In this document: positions 51,353-59,430 of the stretch, one piece after another | How the letters are laid out: each line of letters starts with the position of its first letter | Numbering within the stretch: position 1 is the first letter of the stretch | Assembly: GCF_900209925.1 (NCBI RefSeq) | Contig: NZ_LT907978.1 | Location: 3,195,001-3,259,000 of the forward strand | Reading direction: 5' to 3' | DNA: 64,000 bases | Source: Anaerobutyricum hallii | Lineage (GTDB): Bacteria > Bacillota > Clostridia > Lachnospirales > Lachnospiraceae | Program-made: the position numbers and the translations under genes | Notes under the pieces: model-generated | The model's database searches: none | What the model was told of the DNA's origin: nothing | Seen by the model: only the letters and a program-made list of their open reading frames with translations

Positions 51353-51524
51353 AACTTCTTCCTTTCCGGCTTCCCCTGACCAATACCAATTCTCACAGGC
51401 TACCTTCATAACTCTACTTTATCTTTAAGAATTGCTCCATAGCTCCATCAAAAAAGCCTTCACAATCCTGTAAATATCTTAAATATTGTATATAAGAAAA
51501 ATTATTTTGTCAATCTTTGTTCTA

Positions 51525-51562
51525 TAAAAAAGAAAGACATCCTTCGTGGCCAGGATGCCTTA
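51525..51562 (-). terminator. Terminator of the secreted 195-residue protein
   Basis: In the minus direction AAGGCATCCT, a short loop and AGGATGTCTTTCTTTTTT form a stem with a T-tract 25-60 bp after the stop. Confidence 0.8.
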
Positions 51563-51583
51563 AAACTAACTATTTTAATTTAA

Positions 51584-52171
51584 TTATTTGATAACGATTT
51601 TAACTACTTTTTTACCAGCTTCAGTATTCTTAGTAGCTTTAACTTTGATTACAATTTTGTAAGTACCTTTCTTGATACCTTTTTTAACTGTAACTTTACC
51701 TTTTTTGCTTACTTTGATATACTTTTTAGCTTTTTTACCTTTTACTGTGTAAGTAGCACCAGCAACTTTTACGCTGAATTTCTTAGCTTTTTTCTTTAAA
51801 GAAGAAGCTTTGTAAGCTTTCTTAGCTGCAACTTTAGTTGTCTTTGTTGCAGCAACAGCTTTGCTTACTGTGTATGTTACTGTAGCAGTTCCTTCGAAAG
51901 CTCCAATACCTTTGATTGATACTGTGTATGTTCCAGCATCAGTCTTTGCTGCAGCGTTTACATAAACGAAATCCTGACCAGCGATTAATGTCTTTCCATT
52001 AATTGTAACTGTAGCTGGTAACTGAGCTTTTCCTGTATATACTGTAGATACAGCTGCTTTCTGTCCTGCGATAGTTGCCTTAGTTGCTGATGGTGCTGCA
52101 GCGTTTACTGCTGCAGGTGCCATAAGCATAACTGCAAGAAGAACTGCTACTACTTTTTTCATAGTTTTCAT
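51584..52171 (-). CDS. Secreted lysine-rich repeat protein (MBG/Ig-like)
   Basis: 195 residues: signal peptide (KKVVAVLLAVMLMAPAAVNA AA), a beta-rich domain with VTINGKTLIAGQDFVYVNAA then GTYTVSIKGIGAFEGTATVT YTV (MBG/YDG-type Ig-like), and a very basic C-terminal half (KKAKKFSVKVAGATYTVKGK KAKKYIKV). Codons are uniform (GCT, GTT, ACT), as in very highly expressed genes, and AAGGAGG precedes the ATG. No anchor is seen; the charge could hold it on the acidic wall or capsule. It stands between cpsD and the PaaK-like gene as its own unit. Confidence 0.78.
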   Translation of the reverse strand: MKTMKKVVAVLLAVMLMAPAAVNAAAPSATKATIAGQKAAVSTVYTGKAQLPATVTINGKTLIAGQDFVYVNAAAKTDAGTYTVSIKGIGAFEGTATVTYTVSKAVAATKTTKVAAKKAYKASSLKKKAKKFSVKVAGATYTVKGKKAKKYIKVSKKGKVTVKKGIKKGTYKIVIKVKATKNTEAGKKVVKIVIK

Positions 52172-52283
52172 AATTTATTTGCCTCCTTTTGACAAAAACC
52201 TTTTTTTGCCACGACAGGTTTATGTCCTAAATTATAATAAATACTTATTAAATATACAATATATTTAATTAAGTATTATTAGC

Positions 52284-53000
52284 TTATCTAATTTTTTTCT
52301 CATCTGGTCCATAATAAGATCCATACTTCGTATACTTACCATAACGACCATAATACTTCTGGAATGCTCCACCTTTTACCTCTGCACGGTTCAATACCAC
52401 ACCAAGGAGAGGACATCCTACTCGGTCTATCTGCTGCAGGGACTGTTTAACAATATTTTTAGGAGTCTCTGCGCAACGCACTACCAAGACCGCTCCATCA
52501 CTCATACTTGCAATTAACGCACCATCTGAAATATTATCCAGCGGTGGTGTATCAATAATCACATATCTATAATCTTCTGATAAACGATTCAAAAGTTCTT
52601 CTAACCTTGGATCTTCTAATAAAGCGGATGGATTCTCTAACAGTTCCGCAATCGGAACCCAATGTCCATTCGGAATATTTGTTTCATAAACAACATCCTC
52701 ATATTCCGCCATTCCGGAGAGATAATGATTAATTCCCTCTTCAACACCTTGCATCTTCAAAATGGTATTATGCTCTGACTTACGTAAATCTACATCTACC
52801 AATACTGTAGGAAAACCAGCTTCTGCCAAAAGCTTCCACAAATGAACAGACACTGTACTTTTCCCTTCATTAGGAACACCACTTGTAATCAATATCTTTT
52901 TTGTATTCTTTCCACAAAACTTTATATTTACTCTTAAACGATTTAACGCTTCTTCTGCCGCATACGGCATATCCTCTATTGTTAAATTTAACTTCTTCAT
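52284..53000 (-). CDS. cpsD: Capsule tyrosine kinase CpsD (BY-kinase)
   Basis: 238 residues. Walker A ILITSGVPNEGKSTVSVHLW, A' VLVDVDLRKSEHN, Walker B YVIIDTPPLDNISDGALIA and a C-terminal tyrosine cluster YYGRYGKYTKYGSYYG that is autophosphorylated. With CpsC it controls polysaccharide chain length and export, and CpsB removes the phosphates. It follows cpsC by 3 bp. Confidence 0.94.
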   Translation of the reverse strand: MKKLNLTIEDMPYAAEEALNRLRVNIKFCGKNTKKILITSGVPNEGKSTVSVHLWKLLAEAGFPTVLVDVDLRKSEHNTILKMQGVEEGINHYLSGMAEYEDVVYETNIPNGHWVPIAELLENPSALLEDPRLEELLNRLSEDYRYVIIDTPPLDNISDGALIASMSDGAVLVVRCAETPKNIVKQSLQQIDRVGCPLLGVVLNRAEVKGGAFQKYYGRYGKYTKYGSYYGPDEKKIR

Positions 53001-53003
53001 TAT

Positions 53004-53816
53004 TTACTTTTCCTTTCCTGCTGCCTTTTTATATTCCTTTAATTCTTGTAATGCTTCAATATCAGGAATAACTGCTAAAGGTACGATATCAAAATATTTT
53101 TCCATATCTTCTGCTGTGTGAATCGTATCATCCATCAAATATTTGATAACGATATATAAACAGTAAAGGAATGCTCCAAGGAATGCTCCAATTAAAGTAA
53201 ACTTCATATAACTTGGACCATCCTGTGTGTCAGGAAGCTTTGCCTTCTGCGCCATATTCGGTGCATTCGTACTCATTGTCTTCGGCAAATAATCTACCGA
53301 TATTTCCATTAATGTGTTGGCAATATCTCTTGCCTCTTTCGGATCTGTACTTATGACATCAATATTCAAAATTCGAGTATCCTGTGGATTATCCAGAGTA
53401 ATCATCTTAGCCAACTCATCAGAATCCATATCTAAATTCAGTTTATTAATTACCTGTTCAAGAACCGGATAACTTAACATCAACTGCTCATAATCCGCTG
53501 TAAGAGATGTACCAATATTTAAAGCGTCTAAATCTACCACTGAATTCTTAGACGCAGATACAACATACATCTTCGCTGTAGACTTATATGTAGGCTCGAT
53601 ACAAAAATAAGAAATCGCATTAAACAATACCGCCCCGATAAGAAAGCTCAATACGATATAATGTAACTTATCTAATAAGGTCCAGCCAATCTCTACTAAA
53701 TCAATTTCTGCTTCATCATCCATTCCTTCCGAAAAATTCATCGGTGAAATAGTTCTTCCGCCTTTAATCACTTCAAATTCCGGACTGTTTTCTTCTTGTT
53801 TATTAATCAGACTCAT
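53004..53816 (-). CDS. cpsC: Capsule chain-length/kinase-activator protein CpsC (Wzz family)
   Basis: 270 residues: membrane helix 1 (YIVLSFLIGAVLFNAISYF), an external Wzz domain (TYKSTAKMYVVSASKNSVVD ... LPKTM), and membrane helix 2 (FTLIGAFLGAFLYCLYIVIK) followed by a cytoplasmic tail that activates CpsD. Next to cpsD and the interrupted LCP gene in the expected order. Confidence 0.92.
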   Translation of the reverse strand: MSLINKQEENSPEFEVIKGGRTISPMNFSEGMDDEAEIDLVEIGWTLLDKLHYIVLSFLIGAVLFNAISYFCIEPTYKSTAKMYVVSASKNSVVDLDALNIGTSLTADYEQLMLSYPVLEQVINKLNLDMDSDELAKMITLDNPQDTRILNIDVISTDPKEARDIANTLMEISVDYLPKTMSTNAPNMAQKAKLPDTQDGPSYMKFTLIGAFLGAFLYCLYIVIKYLMDDTIHTAEDMEKYFDIVPLAVIPDIEALQELKEYKKAAGKEK

Positions 53817-53837
53817 TTTTCCCCTCGTTCCTCTTAT

Positions 53838-54713
53838 TTATTCTGCTTTTTTAAAAAATAACTTCATTGCAACATCACCCAGACTAGTTTTATCCACAGT
53901 AAATGCATTAAACCCAAGCCTGTCTAGCGCATTGGTTCCATCTATAGATAACTCACCTTTATCTTCACTCATAATAATGGTATTCGCAAGATTACCCATC
54001 TCTCCAACACTCATATCTGTTACCATATAGTCACTTAGATCATTATAAAAAGTATTGATAAACCCACTATCACTTTTCAACTTATTCTTAAAAATCGGAT
54101 AAAGTGCGTCGATATATTCCTTCTGTCTTCGCATACGACAAACATTCGTCCCATCACCTACATTCATACGATCATGAACATAATGTAATGCCTGGTCATC
54201 CGTAAGAGTAACCGTCTCTCCCATCTTCAGTGAAGAATCAGATTGAGAAAAATCATCCTCTATTGTAACAGGCACTCCGCCCGCAAGATGATTAATAACC
54301 TTAATCGCATCAATATTCATCGCAATATATCCATCTATCTTAATTCCATAAAGCATATTAGATACTGCATCAACTGTATTCTCACAACTAGATTCCATTC
54401 CATCCCCATTTGCATGAGCAAAAGCGATCTGTACCTTTGTCGTTGCCAAATAAGAGCCATCTTCATCAAGAGACTTCACATCGGTTATCGAATCACGATT
54501 AATCGGAAGCTTATAATAGGTATTCTCCTTTGTATTTAAAACAATCAACTCCAAAACATCACTCTGTCCAGTTCCGTTTGTCTCGGAATTCCTTTTCTTA
54601 ATACCTCTGCTGTCTTCTCCAATATAAAGATACGTCTTTACATCCCAATTCGGCTTACACTTCACACCGTTAATTGTCACAATATCTTTATCCAATGGTA
54701 TGCTTCCTTTTAG
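53838..54713 (-). pseudogene. LytR-CpsA-Psr (LCP) ligase, 3' part, cut off by an IS
   Basis: 291 codons of an LCP domain: VKTYLYIGEDSRGIKKRN, GQSDVLELIVLNTKENTYYKL then INRDSI, INHLAGGVPVTIEDDFSQ, LTDDQALHYVHDRMNVGDGT and VCRMRRQKEYI. LCP enzymes attach capsule or teichoic acids to peptidoglycan. The membrane anchor and first residues are on the far side of the insertion (56386-56577). Joining 56386 to 54713 gives a continuous frame of 355 codons (...CASRQ-LKGSIPLDKD...). A TTG could start translation at MDKDIV, but the product would lack a signal anchor and be nonfunctional outside the cell. Confidence 0.9.
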
Positions 54714-54763
54714 GTAGACAGTTGAAAAAAATAAAACTGTTTATCTGAAAGGGGGCATTTTTT

Positions 54764-55423
54764 ATGGATAAGATTTCTCCAGAAGAAAAAATACAATGGA
54801 TGGAAAAAATTCTTCAGAAAAAAGAATCCATCAGTTCTGTTGCATCAAAAATAGGAGTTTATTATACGACCGTTGATAAATGGCTTAGAAATTATCAATC
54901 AATTGGACCGGAAGCTTTTTTTCGAAAAGGTCATACCTATCGAACTCCTGCTCAAAAAGAAGCAGCTGTTTTCGATTATCTTTCTGGAAAAGGTTCTCTC
55001 CGGGATATCTGTGCCAAACACAAAATTTCAGATGCACAGATACTCAGAAGATGGATTATGAAGTATAATAGTCATGATAAGGAAACAGGAGGTAGACCAA
55101 TCATGACTAAAGGCAGAAAAACTACATTTGAAGAACGTGTCGAGATCGTTCAATATTGCATAAAACATTCTCATAACTATTCGGAAACAGCAAAAAAATT
55201 TCACATTTCTTATCATCAGGCCAGAAGTTATACTATAAGATATGAAGAAAACGGGGTGGATGGGCTGCAAGATAAGCGGGGAAAGAGAAAATCCCCAGAG
55301 GAAATGACGGAAGTAGAAAAACTGCGTGCAGAAGTAAGACTTCTGCGTGCGGAAAAAAGACGGGCAGAAATAGAGATATCTTTCTTAAAAAAATTAGAAG
55401 AGATAGAGAGGAGGGGAGGCTGA
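54764..55423 (+). CDS. IS3-family transposase OrfA
   Basis: 219 residues with two helix-turn-helix segments (SVASKIGVYYTTVDKWLRNY and NYSETAKKFHISYHQARSYT) and a C-terminal leucine zipper (EVEKLRAEVRLLRAEKRRAE). Start ATG follows GAAAGGGGG. Near the end is the slippery heptamer A-AAA-AAA (55387-55393); a -1 shift there continues into OrfB, making the OrfAB transposase. Confidence 0.9.
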   Translation: MDKISPEEKIQWMEKILQKKESISSVASKIGVYYTTVDKWLRNYQSIGPEAFFRKGHTYRTPAQKEAAVFDYLSGKGSLRDICAKHKISDAQILRRWIMKYNSHDKETGGRPIMTKGRKTTFEERVEIVQYCIKHSHNYSETAKKFHISYHQARSYTIRYEENGVDGLQDKRGKRKSPEEMTEVEKLRAEVRLLRAEKRRAEIEISFLKKLEEIERRGG

Positions 55424-56325
55424 GCCTGATACGCCAGGAACATATCTATCGGGCAATCAAGGAAGAACACGAAAAATATAACTATCCAATCCTGTTATTA
55501 TGTGAAATAGGTGGAATCGCCAGATCATCCTACTACAAATGGCTCTATCACGTAGAGACACCGAACGAGAGATTTAACGAGGAATTGGCAGAGAAACTGG
55601 AACAATTACATGAAAAACATCCAGATATGGGATATAGAAGGTTAAATGACAAGCTGCGCCACGATGAAGACATTCGGGTAAATGATAAGAGAATCCTCCG
55701 TATTTGCAGAAAAAAACAGATCCGGTCCAACTTAAAGAGCCGGTATAATGGCTGTACCAGAGCATCAAACAACCCAGCATTTATTGCAGAAAACATTCTT
55801 AATAGAGAATTTAAGGCAGAACACCTTAATGAGAAATGGGTTACTGATGTAACGGAATTCAAATATGGAAACACCTTAGACAGTGTTCATAAAATATATT
55901 TAAGCGCTATATTAGACTTATGTGATAGACGGCCCGTTGCATATGTTATTGGGGATAGTAATAATAATGCGCTGGTATTTGAAACTTTTGATAAAGCAGT
56001 AAAGGCAAATCCAGAAGCCCATCCTATTTTTCACAGTGACAGAGGATATCAGTATACCTCCCGAAGATTCCATCAGAAATTGGAAGAAGCAGGAATGATA
56101 CAGAGTATGTCGAGGGTAGCACACTGTACAGATAATGGAGTAATGGAAGGCTTTTGGGGAATCTTGAAACGGGAAATGTATTATGGAAAGAAATTTGAGA
56201 GCAGAGAAGAATTAGTGAAGGCAATCACAGAATATATAGATTACTATACAAACGACCGACCACAGAGAGGACTTGGAGTATTAACACCAATGGAATTTCA
56301 TGAAAAGCAACGATTGGCGGCATAA
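55394..56325 (+). CDS. IS3-family transposase OrfB (DDE integrase), made by -1 frameshift
   Basis: In the -1 frame the protein continues LSLIRQEHIYRAIKEEHEKY, then HTH_21 (MGYRRLNDKLRHDEDIRVND) and the rve core: WVTDVTEFKYG (first Asp), FHSDRGYQYTS (second Asp) and DNGVMEGFWGILKREMY (Glu). All catalytic residues are present, so it looks active. Independent start at 55585 (ATG) or near the GGAGGGGAGG at 55410 is possible. Confidence 0.9.
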
Positions 56326-56385
56326 AAATGTTGCCCGATATCCAACCGGGCAACACAAAAATTTTATATTTTTTTAATTGTCTAC

Positions 56386-56577
56386 TTGACGGGATGCACA
56401 CCACAACTCTGCTGTACTCTGTTCTTGATCCACTTTTTTCTTACTATTATTATGTTCAGGCAAAACCGTTGCAACACCAACTATCGCAATACAGATTACC
56501 GCAAATACCAGCACTACTAAAGAAAACTTTTTGTAAAGCTTTACTTTTTCTCCCTTTGCGTAATGCTTTCTTTTCAT
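56386..56577 (-). pseudogene. LCP ligase, 5' part (membrane anchor)
   Basis: 64 codons before the insertion: basic N-terminus MKRKHYAKGEKVKLYKK, membrane helix (FSLVVLVFAVICIAIVGVAT) and an external linker that runs into the IS and stops after VDN. It is the missing front of 53838-54713. Weak ribosome site TAGGGGTG. Confidence 0.88.
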
Positions 56578-56594
56578 TTAAAACACCCCTATCA

Positions 56595-56714
56595 TTAAAA
56601 AATGCTATGAATTAATGCGGTCCCAGCCTCCGGATTCATCTTCTCACACACAATAAGTACCATGAGTATTATAAACAAAATAACACTTATAACAATCGAA
56701 ATCTTCTTTGACAT
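56595..56714 (-). CDS. 39-residue single-pass membrane protein in the cps operon
   Basis: MSKKISIVISVILFIILMVL then IVCEKMNPEAGTALIHSIF*. The ATG follows the cpsB stop TAA directly, and AGGGAGGAAAGG in the end of cpsB is its ribosome site. One hydrophobic helix (residues 6-23) and a short external or internal tail with one Cys. Next gene is LCP, 17 bp on. The strict operon packing argues for a real gene; I recognise no family. Confidence 0.65.
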   Translation of the reverse strand: MSKKISIVISVILFIILMVLIVCEKMNPEAGTALIHSIF

Positions 56715-57431
56715 TTACCTTTCCTCCCTATTTAGTAAATAAAGGGCCTGTGCATCCATCTCATCCATAAAAGCCTTTCCCATCTTCTTTTCCAAAGCAT
56801 TACGACCTTTTATGAGATTCGGTGCCCTATGATGAACACCGTGACAATCACTTCCTAAAAAAATCATACCCTTCTTCTTAAGCATTTTAAAAATCTGTCT
56901 TCGTTCCCCCCACTGTTCAAAACTCTCTGCATTAATCTGAACATAAACAGGAAGTTCCAACAATTCATATATCTTCTTTTTATTCCCCGGGATTGTTAAA
57001 AATCTCTCTAAATGAGCCAGCAAAACTTTCATTCTGCGTCGTTCTAATATATATTTAATCTCATCTATATCCGCCTTCGTCCATGGAGAAAACGGCATCT
57101 CTAAAAGAAGCAAATCAGTACCCTGATATGTTAAATCTTCTAGACGCTCTGCTCGACTTATGCCCGAAAAAAAAGCCACTTCCGCCCCTACCACAATCTC
57201 AGGATATTCGTCTTTTTCTGTCAAACACTGCTTTAATTGTTCAAAAGCATTCTGCCTTCTGTCCAGAAATGAAGAAATTCTATCCTCTGTGGCATAAAAA
57301 TGAGACGTAGCCGCTATAATATCTACACCTTGTGAAGCCGAGATTTGCAGCATCCCCAATGATTTTTCAACATTACGACTCCCATCATCTATCCCCGGCA
57401 AAATATGAGAGTGAAAATCTATTACTAGCAT
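56715..57431 (-). CDS. cpsB: Capsule tyrosine phosphatase CpsB (PHP family)
   Basis: 238 residues with PHP metal motifs FHSHILPGIDDGSRN, ATSHFYA, GAEVAF, LLAHLERF and FLGSDCHGVHHR. It dephosphorylates CpsD. First gene of the operon cpsB / 39-residue protein / LCP / cpsC / cpsD. The 150 bp upstream contain three ATTACAGATA-like repeats just before the GAAGGGAAAAGAG ribosome site, and then the second IS3 element. Confidence 0.93.
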   Translation of the reverse strand: MLVIDFHSHILPGIDDGSRNVEKSLGMLQISASQGVDIIAATSHFYATEDRISSFLDRRQNAFEQLKQCLTEKDEYPEIVVGAEVAFFSGISRAERLEDLTYQGTDLLLLEMPFSPWTKADIDEIKYILERRRMKVLLAHLERFLTIPGNKKKIYELLELPVYVQINAESFEQWGERRQIFKMLKKKGMIFLGSDCHGVHHRAPNLIKGRNALEKKMGKAFMDEMDAQALYLLNREER

Positions 57432-57663
57432 TCTCTTTTCCCTTCTATGTAATTTATCTGTAACCTATCTGTAATTTATCCTTAATCACAAAACTAAGAG
57501 GTATTCTCTCCATATAATTACAAGAAGAAAATAACCCCTCTCTTTCTTTTTACTATTCTATACTAAGCGGTGCTAGAATATAAATAGTACAAGTCAAAAT
57601 GAGAATTCCTAATCTAATATTTCATGGTACAATGTAGGTACCGCACTGAAGGAGGATCTCATT

Positions 57664-57948
57664 ATGGCAAAGCACTATGACAAACAGTTTAAACTGGATG
57701 CAGTCCAGTATTATCATGATCACAGAGACTTAGGACTGCAGGGCTGTGCATCAAATTTAGGAATCAGTCAACAAACATTATCACGCTGGCAAAAGGAGCT
57801 ACGTGAGACAGGTGATATCGAATGCCGTGGTTCCGGTAATTATGCTTCTGATGAAGCAAAAGAAATCGCACGATTAAAACGTGAACTTCGTGATGCACAG
57901 GACGCTCTTGATGTACTAAAAAAAGCAATCAACATTCTGGGAAAATGA
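57664..57948 (+). CDS. IS3-family transposase OrfA (IS911/IS150-like)
   Basis: 94 residues: HTH_Tnp_1 domain (MAKHYDKQFKLDAVQYYHDH ... LGISQQTLSRWQKEL) and a leucine-zipper tail (IARLKRELRDAQDALDVLKK). AAGGAGG precedes the ATG. Its stop overlaps the orfB start as ATGA. Confidence 0.93.
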   Translation: MAKHYDKQFKLDAVQYYHDHRDLGLQGCASNLGISQQTLSRWQKELRETGDIECRGSGNYASDEAKEIARLKRELRDAQDALDVLKKAINILGK

Positions 57949-58859
57949 CGGAAGCCATTTATCTCGAAGTTGCTGAGAAGGCAGAAACTGCCCATAAGGC
58001 TGGACGCCGGGTTTCTGTCTCCGGAATGTTGAAATATCTCGGCGTTTCCCGTTCTGGTTACCGTGCATGGCTAAAACATGTTCCTTCAAACGCTGAACAG
58101 CGTCGTGAAACGGTAAAAGCCAAAATCAAGGATATTTATGATGAATCAAAACAGAATTACGGTGCCCCAAAGATTACCAAAGAACTGCGAAAATCAGGGG
58201 AAATAATCTCTGAACGTACAGTTGGTAAATACATGAGGCAAATGGGAATCAAAGCACAATGGGTAAAACCATGGACTATTACCACAAAAGATTCTGACTT
58301 CAGTAGCGAATTGCAAAATATCCTTGATGAACAGTTTAATCCGGAACGCCCAAATGCTGTCTGGTGTTCTGATATCACATATATCTGGACGATAGACGGA
58401 TTTGTTTATCTAACCAGTATTATGGATTTATATTCCAGAAAAATCATTGCCTGGACACTTTCTAAAACACTGGAAGTATCCTGCGTGATTGAAACAATAA
58501 ATAAAGCTAAAGCAAGACGTAAAATCGAAGAACCATTGATTCTGCATTCCGATCGTGGCAGCCAGTATGTATCCAAAGAATACAAGAGGATAACTGCCGG
58601 TATACAGTGTAGCTATTCGAAAAAAGCTTATCCTTGGGACAACGCATGTATTGAATCATTCCATTCATTGATCAAACGTGAATGGCTGAACCGCTTCAAA
58701 ATCCGCGATTATGATCATGCGTACCGATTGGTCTTCGAATATCTGGAAGCATTTTACAATACAAAACGTATTCATAGCCATTGTGACTATATGTCTCCAA
58801 ATGATTATGAAGAACTGTATCGTAGAATCCAGAAAGACGAATTGCTGATGGCAAGTTAA
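57945..58859 (+). CDS. IS3-family transposase OrfB (DDE integrase)
   Basis: 304 residues: HTH_21 (QNYGAPKITKELRKSGEIIS) and rve domain with VWCSDITYIW (Asp), LILHSDRGSQYVS (Asp) and WDNACIESFHSLIKREWL (Glu), followed by YNTKRIHSHCDYMSPNDYEE. All catalytic residues are kept and the frame is intact. Confidence 0.94.
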   Translation: MTEAIYLEVAEKAETAHKAGRRVSVSGMLKYLGVSRSGYRAWLKHVPSNAEQRRETVKAKIKDIYDESKQNYGAPKITKELRKSGEIISERTVGKYMRQMGIKAQWVKPWTITTKDSDFSSELQNILDEQFNPERPNAVWCSDITYIWTIDGFVYLTSIMDLYSRKIIAWTLSKTLEVSCVIETINKAKARRKIEEPLILHSDRGSQYVSKEYKRITAGIQCSYSKKAYPWDNACIESFHSLIKREWLNRFKIRDYDHAYRLVFEYLEAFYNTKRIHSHCDYMSPNDYEELYRRIQKDELLMAS

Positions 58860-59250
58860 GATGAGGAAAACCTCATTTTAACTTGTACTAAATCTTGACA
58901 TAGGACCAAAGATATAAAAAATTGCAATGTATTATATCACAATAATATTCAAAAAAATAAGATTTTCTTTACAAAATATACAATTTTTGATTTGCATATT
59001 TGATATAGACGAAAAAAAGAAAGCAATCTATCCGAGAAATTAAATCTCAAGTGACTGACATTCAAATTGCTATATATACTTGAAATTTAGTTACATCAGA
59101 TACACCAGATGTGGAATGATTTATTGCAGGATTACAGAGATGCACAATAGAATTTTATGCTGAATTGTAAGAAGACTGAGTACAATTCAGCATAAAGATA
59201 CTCACTTCTGGACAATCCCCATTCTTATCAATTGTAGGTTTCAGATAGTC

Positions 59251-59413
59251 AGAAAAAAGAATGGTTATAAGTATTGCATTTTGTGACTTTGTGCTATGGA
59301 ATTCTGACCATAGGAACTTGGGACTCGTTTTTTCCAAGTTCCTGTTTTTCTGAGCAGAATGGAATGCTTAGCACAACGGAACAAAATCAAACTTATAACC
59401 ATTCTTTTTTCGT
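59251..59413. repeat. 163-bp palindrome, diverged inverted copy of 17179-17350
   Basis: Ends CAGAAAAAAGAATGGTTATA and complement with CGTCTA; inner arms GGAACTTGGGA / CCAAGTTCC, and TTAGCACAACGGAAC near the right. Just outside the left end, 59165-59245 carries the decayed tail (reverse complement TCTGACTATCTGAAACC ... TGCTGAATTGTA) also seen at 16221-16310. The 58894-59430 gap holds nothing else. It lies just after the AEC gene stop. Confidence 0.8.
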
Positions 59414-59430
59414 CTACACCAAATCTACAA

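Larger units (their letters stand above)
54714..56385 (+). mobile_element. IS3-family insertion sequence inside the LCP gene
   Basis: 1672 bp with terminal inverted repeats GTAGACAGTTGAAAAAAATA and GTAGACAATTAAAAAAATAT (as reverse complement). It carries orfA and orfB with a programmed frameshift, and a hairpin TTGCCCGATATCCAACCGGG CAAC after orfB. No target-site duplication is visible, but removing exactly this interval restores the LCP reading frame. Confidence 0.88.
57586..58889 (+). mobile_element. IS3-family insertion sequence upstream of cpsB
   Basis: 1304 bp with inverted ends AGTACAAGTCAAAATGAG and AGTACAAGTTAAAATGAG (reverse complement) and a 4-bp target duplication AAAT (57582-57585 and 58890-58893). 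It holds intact orfA and orfB. Its ends and transposase differ from the IS in the LCP gene, so it is a different IS3 group. Inserted about 150 bp before the cpsB start, pointing away from cpsB. Confidence 0.92.

Noticed and set aside
59155-59337. 60-codon minus-strand ORF with NGDCPEVSIFMLNC
   Set aside because: It starts in the 59251-59413 palindrome and lacks a ribosome site. The resemblance to 16226-16330 is described as a repeat tail.
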